A DNA stretch of 29,308 nucleotides from a virus. Below the pieces are notes generated by a model. It was given only the letters and a program-made list of their open reading frames with translations, had not been told where the DNA came from and made no database searches. Location of the stretch: positions 1 through 29,308 of the IMG/VR virus record IMGVR_UViG_3300030333_005401; one strand, given 5' to 3'. Below are positions 9,901 to 18,800 of the stretch, one piece after another. A program made the position numbers and the translations under genes. Each line of letters begins with the position of its first letter. The first letter of the stretch is position 1.

Positions 9901-11184
9901 ACTAGCAGTTTTTCTTCTAGAATAAAGAGAAACTGTGTTTGCTGCAATATTTGTACCTATGGCAGGTGTTCCTGATACGTTATTAACACGAATTAAAGTT
10001 CCCATATCAAATGGAACTAATGCCGTATTTACACTATTAGTATCTCTCGGTTTATCAAAATCTATGATTGAAGTTCCAGGTTCATTAATACGAAATCCTT
10101 TAACATATGCTTTACCTGCACTTATCTCTACACAAGCTAAATCATCCGATGGAGTATTTCCATCTTCAGTAATTTCATTTGATTTGAAAATGCCACCATT
10201 TGAAAGTCTATTATCAAGAGATTCTGAAATATTAATTTTAAAATTATCAATAGAATAATTTCCAGACTCTTCATATGTTCTAGCAGCCAAATATTTTTCT
10301 AATTCATTATATACCGAGAAATCTTGCAGTTTCTTAAGTTCACCTTTTCTTAATTTAATTAATTCAACAAAATTAGAATTATTAATATCATCTAAGGATT
10401 TCTTTGCTAAAGTTGCAGTTATTTTAAGTCTATCAGCACCAGGTGCTGCAAAATTAGAAAATCCCTTAGCATTATCATATAATGAAGAATCATCTTTTGC
10501 AGTAATAATAGATTCTAATATATTCAAACCAACTCTATAAGATGGTTGATTTGAATATGGATCTAATATTATAATGTCGCTAGAAACGTCTACAAACGTT
10601 CCTCTTATGAAGTATACACCAGACTTCATTTTCACAGCACTACCCGTCGCAGAGGCGTTTAAAGGTATCAATGAAACAACACTTTCTCCAGTAGATATAG
10701 TAGTATTACCATAAACTATATCTTCTAACGCAATTAAAGGTTCACCATCTGTTAAATTAGATATTTCTTTATTATCATTTCCTGTAAGATATTTAATAAA
10801 CAAAGTTGGATTTGTAATATCTGCAGAATCTGTTGGAAATTTTACATCATTAACTTGAATTTCTACACCAGAATTTTGCCCTTTTAATTTTTTACCTATA
10901 AGATTAGTGGAATAAAGAGATATTGGAAGACCAAGATTTTCAGACTCTACCTTTACTGAAAAATACGAATCGTCAAAGAAAACACTACCAGGAATGACCA
11001 TAGATCCTTCCTTAAATACATGTGACCCAAAAGACTCTACTTGATTTTGAAGTATTGATTGAAGAGTTGATAATTCTCTAGCTTGAACAGGTCTACCTGG
11101 CCTAAACAATACTTTATAAAAATTATTGTCCTTATTGAAATCGTCATAATAAGGACTTATATTTAAATTAGTTTTTTGTGACAT
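3979..11184 (-). CDS. Giant virion structural protein with DUF4815-type N-terminus
   Basis: This 2401-residue protein is probably a peripheral baseplate or tail fibre component. Residues 1-70 (SPYYDDFNKDNNFYKVLF, then RPGRPVQARELSTLQSILQ) match the start of the DUF4815 family of T4-like marine phages. Two PPPP segments lie near residues 1498 and 1558. The second leads into a domain (about 1565-1790) starting DPLAQSFTVDETGMFLSS and including ASKDDNIPLTVQIR and YKVWISQMSEE, which is common in cyanophage structural proteins. A GxGY-type glycine module sits at about 1828-1910. The C-terminal 200 residues contain a conserved-looking AAYRDSTADFRVLYRLF. It starts 4 nt after gp8 and takes the position of T4 genes 9-10, with which I see no similarity. 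There is no catalytic motif or transmembrane segment. The exact virion location is unproven. Confidence 0.75.
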   Translation of the reverse strand: MSQKTNLNISPYYDDFNKDNNFYKVLFRPGRPVQARELSTLQSILQNQVESFGSHVFKEGSMVIPGSVFFDDSYFSVKVESENLGLPISLYSTNLIGKKLKGQNSGVEIQVNDVKFPTDSADITNPTLFIKYLTGNDNKEISNLTDGEPLIALEDIVYGNTTISTGESVVSLIPLNASATGSAVKMKSGVYFIRGTFVDVSSDIIILDPYSNQPSYRVGLNILESIITAKDDSSLYDNAKGFSNFAAPGADRLKITATLAKKSLDDINNSNFVELIKLRKGELKKLQDFSVYNELEKYLAARTYEESGNYSIDNFKINISESLDNRLSNGGIFKSNEITEDGNTPSDDLACVEISAGKAYVKGFRINEPGTSIIDFDKPRDTNSVNTALVPFDMGTLIRVNNVSGTPAIGTNIAANTVSLYSRRKTASVADAPPAGGFEIGKARVYSFGLRNTPYVDNASQWNLHLFDVQTYTYLTLNTALTAEITSFVRGASSGATGFINNPVSATTQIILSQTSGSFIPGEKIIINELEESTRTITSLRQYTFEDIKSVYQNTNGISGGITGFIDFSADTVLETTRISSLPSTNDAIITTSGASNGFSTGTIVSPGNAFTGIKTDSIIQYQVGGRSDVTFTRVSDISPDLKTLTVVGVATVSGINEGEIGSGGTGISTTSTLSLASPVVVDKENTGLYAKLDRSNISEVNLSNSTLSVSNQTNEFTLSSNSFTRSITDLKTGITSAYYSNFDTQKYSLIYDDGTVESLTRDQFKLLDASSRVQFSGLSRSSGDAVLNVTVEKQGITNKTKQYIRSNQIVINKTNSGVSTTTNGLTSNPYYGLRIEDREISLNVPDVANVIAVLESKDSNNPTLDKITTVSGLSLNINSVVGEKVIGTESGAVAQIVNRVDDANVEVVYFTNIRFTLGELITFQESNIKTTVQSITLGNNVNITERYSLDKGQREQFYDYSRIVRKRNATPPDRRVLVVYDSYEVPTTDSGDLFTVNSYDKDRFSHDIPLLSNNVRATDVLDFRPRVSEYVGVSSSPFAFTSRSFSGNGATSSLVVSPEGDSVLGYSYYLPRIDKLILSAGKDYEGDFGVIKGVSSLTPKAPELIDGSMHLATIELPAYLYNANDAKITLVDNKRYTMRDIGKLEDRIENLEVITSLSLLELDTKTLQVKDITGDRFKSGFFVDDFRDNQRLDLENQDNTVNIDRNNQEMIVPTDVYSIKPLLGVSESVDITSADFSQNLPLLDANIQKTGDLITLAYTEVKSDIGNPQASRVENINPYEVVVRNGQIILDPSQDNWSRDIEIDGGTFTREGDNEGTVVETIQTGSIPIEFIRSRNVGFSAYSLTPGVRHYPFFEGRSGIDIVPKLIEISMVSGTFSIGETITGSIGDDGAQLISFRTAQPNHKVGTYDEPTSEFPSNPYDTSLTLGTAYTESSTVLNVDIASLTEEAQGNFFGRIATGMRLVGRTSGAIATISDIRLIPDDHGALYGSFFFRDPTVSPPPPLRFTNGLNTFRITSDVNNANPLPGDEASITRGDAAYSTSGTINQFTSTTTITRRPPPPVNEGDPLAQSFTVDETGMFLSSLDLFFASKDDNIPLTVQIRTMELGTPTGQVVSDFAQVILDPTTTDSSGTSIIKTSTDASLPTRVTFPSPVYLEPDTEYAICILSPATIKYKVWISQMSEETIESQILSVDPGEKNIVQKQYLGGSLFKSQNGTIWTATQTQDLKFNLYKCSFTTEPGSLTLFNSDLSTNNKINFRLQDNSIKSYPRKLKVGIDTTSTLNNTITVGTKVSASNVSPYTNSTDAKGFVEKIGGPIVPNTGISTNVIGVGYTNTGSPYSNVNLYSITGDGSGATATVIVNASGSISNVSIAATGNGYAVGDVLGITTADVGNAGAGYEVTVATTFGMDTLFLTNVQGEKFNNGRKLVYYSDIAAGTILSAGGPEIRGDSTVNGDLYNGNIMEISNFNHSMKSDQHVIEINNVSPDTIPELLTADLSATDSTISIASTVPFATFEGISTNRGYVQIGQEIIFYDGIGIDSLSIGTRGISNTPIDNHTIGDQAFKYEFNGISLTGINTNHSMPTNSTLQDLKNINSYFLEIPRGSGRPNLLDRSTGVNQISFTNEKFGGGSLIVGSQNFQYDNFIPSFNVFTPAVSTKISSQLRSISGTSEGGSEISFVDQGYENVEFNQFNELSSPRLLCSKVNENAKLTNLPRNKSVTLLSKFTTSDSNLSPVLDTMSGSFKFVRNRLNNPISDYATDSRSNRLSGDPHAACYISQKVDLKQASTGLKVLVAAYRDSTADFRVLYRLFKTDSSEVEQSYELFPGYDNLKDVGIDKIIVDPKLNSGRPDTLVPASVENEFREYEFTIDNLDEFVGFQIKIVISGTNEATPPRFKDLRAIALA

Positions 11185-11187
11185 GTT

Positions 11188-12837
11188 TTAGAACTCTAGT
11201 ATAACTTTGATGTCTTCTTTTTGTCTACTATCTCTAGTAATTAATTGCCTATTATCCAAGTAGATAATATCACCCGACTGATTATTTATCTCAGATTGTG
11301 CTAACCCATTTTTAAATTCAACCCCAAGATCTATAATTTTAGTTCCTGTAGGATTTGTAGTTATTCCACTAAAATTACTATCTATTTTTACACCAGTAAT
11401 ATTAGTGGAACCATCAGTGAATTTTAAATCTAAATTATTGGTAAAATCATAAATCTGACCATTGCTACCAGCAAGATCATCAATATCTGTAGTATCACTC
11501 TGATCACCTGTTGTAGTGTTAAAATATAAAGACCTATCTCTATAATATTTTAAAACACCAACTTTATTATTTTCATCACTTGATATAATATCAAACGAAG
11601 AAACATACCCTCTTACTTGACCAATTACAGTACCAGAATCATTTTTTACATCTTGAGTAATTAAATCACCAATTTTAATACCACTAATAGGAAATTCATT
11701 CAAATATAAAGAAGAAACTGAAGAATATTGATTTTGCTGGAAAATTTGTGTAGATCCAATTGATGTTGGATTTTTAACAATTCCTATCTGTGCAAATTTA
11801 GTATCAATTGGAAAATCTTTAGTAGAGTCATCAAATCTTGCATAAACTAAAACTCTATCTGCACCCAATTCTTTGTAAATATTATATCCATGACCTTTTG
11901 ATGGTGGAATAATAGGAATTAACTTTGCACTAGGATTTTCCGACTTAAGAGGTGTTAAATCAACAAGACCGTAAGTATATCCTTTACCACCAACCGATAC
12001 CTGAACATCACTAATTTTAGTATCAGTTCCCACAGTTACGATAGCCTTTCCACCAGAACCATCTCCAACAATATTACATTCTTGCCCAACACCACTATTT
12101 CTTTGATAACCAGATCCACTTTTATCCACATAAATTGTTTTAATTTGATTATTATTAATATCAGAGTTTCCATTATCTCTTACATTAGATATATTAGCAT
12201 CATCAGAAGATGACCAATTATTTGGCAATGGTATATACTCTGTTGCATCAAATTTTATGATATCACTTGGAGGAACAGTAAACAAATACTTCCAAAGATA
12301 TCCATCATCACTAGAACCAGTTGCTCTGAATGGTTCTAATCCAGTTAAAGTTGGTTCATTTAAAGAACGTTCTCCTGTGGTATTAATACCAGATGATCCA
12401 TTGTTAATACAAATATAAACATTAAAATCTTTATTAATCACATAATAATTAGTATCATACAATCTAGCAGTTTTACCATTTGGTGCTTGATTATCATTAG
12501 AATAGTCATGACGATACATATCATATCTAGTTTCTTTAGTCCATTGAACTTTTCTTATGACTCTTCTAACATTATCTGCTGTAATTTTTTTACCAAAAAT
12601 CATAGTATCTTTAGTATGATTTAAGTAATTAAAATTATCTATTGGTTTTTTTCTATCAGTTTCATTATTCCATTCTGGATCAGTAGCATTTCTACCAAAA
12701 GCTACTGAGGATCTAACCGCAGCAGAGGGATTTGATAATCCTACAAACACATAATAAGAGTTTTCAGAATTATTTACATCTCCTAAAAAATTACCTGCGT
12801 TATTAATTCTAAATTGGTCTGTTACAATTGCCGACAT
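11188..12837 (-). CDS. 8: T4 gp8-type baseplate wedge protein
   Basis: This 549-residue protein begins MSAIVTDQFRINNAGNF, followed by NSYYVFVGLSNPSAA. I associate this start with proteins annotated as gp8 baseplate wedge subunits in marine T4-like phages. In T4, gp8 dimers bind gp7 within each wedge. T4 gp8 is only 334 residues, so this one is expanded. A conserved-looking core at about residues 110-200 includes YDTNYYVINKDFNVYICI and DDGYLWKYLFTVPPSD. Two GxGY-type modules (SGSGYQRNSG and GGKGYTYGLV) lie at about 232-290. The gene follows the gp7-type gene as in T4. A TATAAATA late promoter lies 22 nt upstream. No Shine-Dalgarno precedes the ATG. Function follows from family recognition and synteny. 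Confidence 0.75.
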   Translation of the reverse strand: MSAIVTDQFRINNAGNFLGDVNNSENSYYVFVGLSNPSAAVRSSVAFGRNATDPEWNNETDRKKPIDNFNYLNHTKDTMIFGKKITADNVRRVIRKVQWTKETRYDMYRHDYSNDNQAPNGKTARLYDTNYYVINKDFNVYICINNGSSGINTTGERSLNEPTLTGLEPFRATGSSDDGYLWKYLFTVPPSDIIKFDATEYIPLPNNWSSSDDANISNVRDNGNSDINNNQIKTIYVDKSGSGYQRNSGVGQECNIVGDGSGGKAIVTVGTDTKISDVQVSVGGKGYTYGLVDLTPLKSENPSAKLIPIIPPSKGHGYNIYKELGADRVLVYARFDDSTKDFPIDTKFAQIGIVKNPTSIGSTQIFQQNQYSSVSSLYLNEFPISGIKIGDLITQDVKNDSGTVIGQVRGYVSSFDIISSDENNKVGVLKYYRDRSLYFNTTTGDQSDTTDIDDLAGSNGQIYDFTNNLDLKFTDGSTNITGVKIDSNFSGITTNPTGTKIIDLGVEFKNGLAQSEINNQSGDIIYLDNRQLITRDSRQKEDIKVILEF

Positions 12838-12858
12838 TTTCTATAGACTTTTTTTCTT

Positions 12859-12866
12859 TATTTATA
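12859..12866 (-). promoter_or_regulatory. T4-type late promoter (TATAAATA)
   Basis: An exact TATAAATA on the minus strand lies in the 34-nt gap between the gp7-type stop and the gp8 start. The expected start of transcription is near 12853, about 16 nt ahead of the gp8 ATG. It would boost gp8 and the giant gene after it. I see no terminator before it, so readthrough from the upstream late promoter would also reach gp8. Confidence 0.8.
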
Positions 12867-12871
12867 CTATA

Positions 12872-15800
12872 TTAAGTTGAATCCTTTATAGCACCCGTTT
12901 CTCTAAGTCCAGAAGATCTTCTTTGAAGTCTAGGGAAAGTTGTTAATCCAGAATTAACAGTTTTACCAGATACTGTAATTGTGAGGGGATTTGTTAATGA
13001 TCTTGTACCACCAGTTAACTTACCCCAAGAGAATCTGCCACAAATAGTATTCTCTGTAGCAATACCCACAATTGATGCATCTGTTGTTACTCCTGCAACA
13101 AATTCACCCAAATTACTACTTGAACTTAAAGAACTAACAATGTAAATGTTATCAAAGAATGTTGTTCCAACGCCTACAGGTGCACCTGATGATATTATAG
13201 TAGATGTTGCTCCAGAACCAACAGAAGTGTCAAATATACAAACAGGATCTCCATTTGCCAAACCACTAAATGTTCCTGATTCTTTTTCAAGGAAGAATTT
13301 AATAGTTGAACTACTAAGAACTGTTATTCCTGTTATAATACCAGAGAATCCAGTAGCAGCAGTAAATCCACTAATTTCTTCAGATGGTGTTACTGGTACT
13401 GGTGCTATAACATTAGGAACAGAAGAACTAGTATATCCAATACCAGGATTTACTACTGTTACTGAAGTCATAATACCATTTGTTATATTACCTGTTGCTG
13501 TTGCAGTATTTACAATAATACCTGTAGTAGGAATACCAATTGAAATGGATGTTGTCGCTCCAACATAACCTAAACCACCATCAATAATTGAAATAGAACT
13601 AACAGTACCAGCAGCAGACACAACAGCACTCAGAGAAGCAGATTGTCTAGTAATCGAATCATCAATAACTAAAGCACCTATTTTTGTAGGACTGTCATAA
13701 GAAAAGAAATTATTAATACTATCAAGATAAATTGTAGAATCTCCAGATGCCACATCTTTAATAATTTTTGCATCAGGAAATACCAATGGTTCTATTAAAG
13801 GTCTAATTTTAGTAATTAATTCTCCATCTACAACCTTATCAGATTTTTGTTTAATCCATCTAACAGGTTTAAAATTAACATCATCAATACCTTGAGAATA
13901 ATATAATTCAGTTTCAACAGTATCTGCAGTTGCTATTCCAGATATCGTTCTTATATTTTGATCTACTGAAGAAATATTATTACTCTTCAATATTTGAAGT
14001 TGATCGCCATTTTTAATAGATTCTTTAATATTTACGTAAGTAACGTCAACATCATTTTCTCCTTTGTAGAAGAAAATAGCTACATCATCTTTAGGATCAA
14101 TTGCTTCAGTAAATTGAATTCTAGTTCCACCATCAAAAATATAAGATTCTCCTGGATTTTGTAAAACACCATTAACGAATATTAATAATAATGATTTCAT
14201 GTCAAGAGATGCTCCAGATTTAGATTCAAATGACACTAATTGTCCATTATAATTTAACGGGAACACTGTTCTAACTCCATCCTGAAGAGATGCAATAGAA
14301 TCAATGTAATCAAATTCACCAACATTCCAAGAGCAGAAAGTATCTGTAAATACCTCATTTACTGTAAATTCAATCTCTGATAATGGTGATGATAATGACT
14401 TATCGGTGACTAATCCTACAGGTTTAAACTTATCACCCTTTCTAAATCCATATCCACTTCTAGTAACATCAAAAGATTTTACTTCAAATAAAGTAGATCC
14501 AATACCAGTTGTATTACTACCTCCAACATCAATAGTCAATAATAATCCAGTTCCAGTATCTGTTGTAGCACCAAGACCAACTCTTGAAATTCCTGTTATT
14601 GGTAAATTTTCATACCTTGGAGATGGTGATATTACAACTGGATTAATATATCCAGTTCCACCAGAAACAACAGAGAATATTAAAGTTCCACCAATACCAA
14701 CAGTTGCAGTTACATTTGCACCAGTACCAGCTCCGCCACCAGTTCCAACACCAACTTTAAAATAATTATCAGTTGCTTCAAGAATATTTAAATCTGTATT
14801 GTAAGCTGGGTCTGTTGAACGTGGATATGTGTGATCAGTTTTATGTGCATCTTTATCGCAAGTATATACTAAAGAATCTGTTGCTATACGAATTGTATTA
14901 GCAGATCTTTTAACACCATTAGGGGAAGCAGTTACAAATGTATGAATACCTATATTTGATGATGGAATGGTCTCAAGTACATTAATTTCAAATTGATCAC
15001 CTCCAGTTACATTAGATATCGGTAACCATTTACCACCTACAGGATCTGTTGCTCTAGGATATGTGTGATTACTCTTATGAAGATCTTTTGCACATGTAAA
15101 TGTAAGAGAATTATTATCAAATCTTACTAATTGACCATTTGCTAATGTAGGTGAAGGTGTTGAATTAAGTTTTACTGTTAAAATACCAACATTTGGATCA
15201 TATATAGTTCCTGTAGTTGCTGTATGTGAATCTGAGGTAATAAGACCATGATTATTCTTTGTAAAGGTTACAATACCAGTTGATGATGTATAAGGAGCAT
15301 CAGTGGGTGTAAATGTAGTATCTACTCCTATTCCACCATTTTTGACAGTTATAGAATTAGTGTTAGAACTTTTAAATCTATGATTATATGCTTCATCAAT
15401 TACATCAATTTTAATAACACCATTTCCTGATGTACTTATACCAGAATCATATCCAGAACCATGATCATCTTCAGATCCACCTCCAATAGAAGTTATAGTT
15501 CCATTGGAATTAGTAACTGCAGTTACAGAAGCTCCAGCTAAAGGTGCATATCCTAATCCACCAGAATATCCAATTGATATAATTTGTCCAGATCTAGGTA
15601 ATTGATTTTGATTAACATCAGACTCACTAATTATTTGGGTTCCATTTACAGAAGAAATTCCACTAAATACAAAACTTGTTATTCCAGCAGACTCACTAAA
15701 ATCATAATTATTTAATGGATTCATTTCTGTTGTTGGTCTTTGGAATATACCATTAATTGTTAAGAAACTACTACCAGTTGTAAGACCAGTTGTATTTACC

Positions 15801-18800
15801 CCAGATATCGAAGTTCTGAATGTTTGTGCTATACCTGTAAATTCATGAGACACGTCATCAAAAATAGCATTAGATGAATAATTCTGTCTTAGATATACTC
15901 TACCAGTAAAACTTGCTCTACCACGATCACGATTAGACTCGTCTTTCTCATTAATATTAGTTCCTCTAGGTGGATCTGTAAAAAATATATTTTCTGCAAC
16001 TATGTTATATGAACCTTTAAATAATCTAACAGTAGAACCATCACTATGAGTAGTTGCTGTAGATCCAACAGATGCCCTTGTAACATCTAACAATTTTAAA
16101 GATCCAGTATTAGATATTGGACCAACATTAGTAGTTCCAAAACCAACATTATTAACTTTTATATATTCTTCATCTATTTTTAAAATATCATTAACTACAA
16201 TTGTTGTAATTCCAGATAAAGATATTATAGAAGTTGAAATTGAAACTTGATTATTAACATTATTATCTAAAGTAGTTGTTATAGGTGTATATGATAATGG
16301 TGATTGAATAACATTATCGAGTGTAATTAAAGTTTTTTCATTTTTCTTAAACATCTCCAACTTATGTCTATTTCCAACTCCTACACTATTAAATGTAATA
16401 GCAGTTCCTCCTCTAGTTGTTGATAATTTAAATGTATTTGAATTAGTTGTTCCTGAAGGAAGAGAAACATAAACTTCACTAGGTAAAGGATTTCCATTAG
16501 ACATTACTAATGAAGAAATACCGACACCATCTATTGATGAACCAGGTGAATATATTAATCTTTCATTTCTATTAAAGAAATTATTTTTAATAATAAATTC
16601 TCCAGTTGCTAAATTAACATCATTTACTGGATTAAAATAATTAGCAAATATAAGATTATTATTATTTTTTAATTTAAAAAATCCAACATTAGATCTATCA
16701 CCATTTATAGAATCGAATTGTAAAAGTGATATTGTTTTTGATGATTTACCATAAGTTAAACTAGGTGCTACATTTATTAAATCTAAATCAGTATTAAGAA
16801 CTTCATTATATGACTGGACTTGTAAATTACCAACTCCTATAAAATCAGAGTCTGGGTGGAATTTTAAATTAAAATTAGATCCATTAAGTTCTGTAGAAAA
16901 AGTTCCAATTCCTAATTCCGTCCCAATAGATATGAATGGATATTGTGTAATAAAACTATTATCTCCATCATGTGCCATTAAAATCTGATGAAGAGCACTA
17001 GTATTTCCTATTGAAACTTTAATAATACTTTTAACTGTTGTATCCTTAGATGAAGTAAATCCGCATATAGTGGAAGTAGATCCTATACTTACAAATTTAG
17101 ATTCCAATCTAGCAGAATTCTCAGACCCATCAGGTTGACCATCTATGTTGAATCTATATGTTCCAATACCAGATGCAGTTGTTCCAAAACCAACGATTTT
17201 AGATCTAACAGAAACTTGATTTAGTCTATCATTTTCATATTTTAAAGATAAAATTCCAGAATTAATATCTGATGTAAATGTTCCTATTGCATTTCCTGTA
17301 TTAGATTCTAAGGAATAATTAGATATATATGAATTAGTTTCATCATGTGTCACATAAAGTTCCACTATATTATTTTCATTTGCAGTATCATCAATTATAG
17401 AAATAGTAGCAAAATAAGATTCTATAGTACCAATACCAGAAGATATTATAGTTGAAGTAGTAGAAGGAGAAATATTAACATTTTTTCCTGTTAAATTGAC
17501 AAATCCAATATTAGTTGTTCCAATACCAACTCCTGATATAAAATTATCACCAAGAATTTTAATATCTAAATTTTTATTATAAACATCAACTGGATTAAAT
17601 TGTAAATTATAATTATCATTCGTATCTTTATTTCCAATAATATCTACTAATTTATTCTCATCATTAATAGAACTTTTTTCAATTGTATAGATATTTTTAT
17701 TAATAAAATCTACAGATGTTATTAATTCTGTAACTTGAAGTGTATTTGTATTTTGTGTTATTCCAGCATTAGGAACTCTAGTTTGAATCAAAAATCTATT
17801 AAAAGAATCTGTAATTGATAAAGTTCCATCTAATTTTATATTATTAGTAGAGTCTGAAAATAAAGTGCTAATATCATCTATTTGTATTACCCTATTAGTA
17901 CTACATTCAAAATAATCGGCAAGTTTTTTATTTTGAAAATTAATAAATTTAGATCTTTTAGGATTCTCTATAATATCAATATCTCTTACTAAATCAAAAT
18001 TATCTATTGCATCAACTCTATTTTCAGATGTTAAATCTCTTATAATTGTAGATGCATCAATAGAATTTTGTGTACCAGCATCAACTGATGAAGATATTCC
18101 AACATCAGCAAAGTTTTTAAGACCAGTTGTATGTAATAATTTATTTACAGGACTTACTAATTTTTTATATTCAATTGGACTCTGAATGGTATATGATAAA
18201 TTTTGATAATAATCATTATCTGGTAATACTTGATAATCTTCATTTAACTTTCCAACATCATCAGACCAACCTTTAATTATAGATGAAGAAAAGTCTACAG
18301 TATAATCACCCTTATTTTCTAATAAAGTATTAACTGTAGCTATAGATCCAGTAAATACACCTTGTATTTTATCACCAACTCTTAAATCATATCGACCTAA
18401 AACTTTTATATAATTATTTGATTTTCTGTCTAAAATAAGATCAACTTCTTCAAATGGTTGATTATTTCTAGAAACTAGAAGATTTTCACCAATACTAAAT
18501 GGTGAAAGATCTGTGGTAATATTAAATTTTGGATAATTTTTAAAATTAACTACAGAAGCATATGTTTGAAGAGTTTTAGCTAATCCTGGATTTGTTACTA
18601 ATCCATTTAAATTAATTTCAAATTTAAATGGATTTGGATTAGTTCCTCCAATAATTCTGGTTACTGGATAAAATTTATATTCATTATTTGGTGAATTAAA
18701 AGTATTTCCATATTCATTTTCAACATTTTCAATAAATACAGTGTCTCCAACTGCAAATGGTGCTTCAGAAAATCCTAAAATAGGAGTTCCTAATGTGAAG

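Noticed and set aside
13940-14050. AT-rich inverted repeats as candidate terminators within the giant genes
   Set aside because: Short AT palindromes are expected in DNA this AT-rich. None had a GC-containing stem followed by a T-run like the one at 27975-28000.
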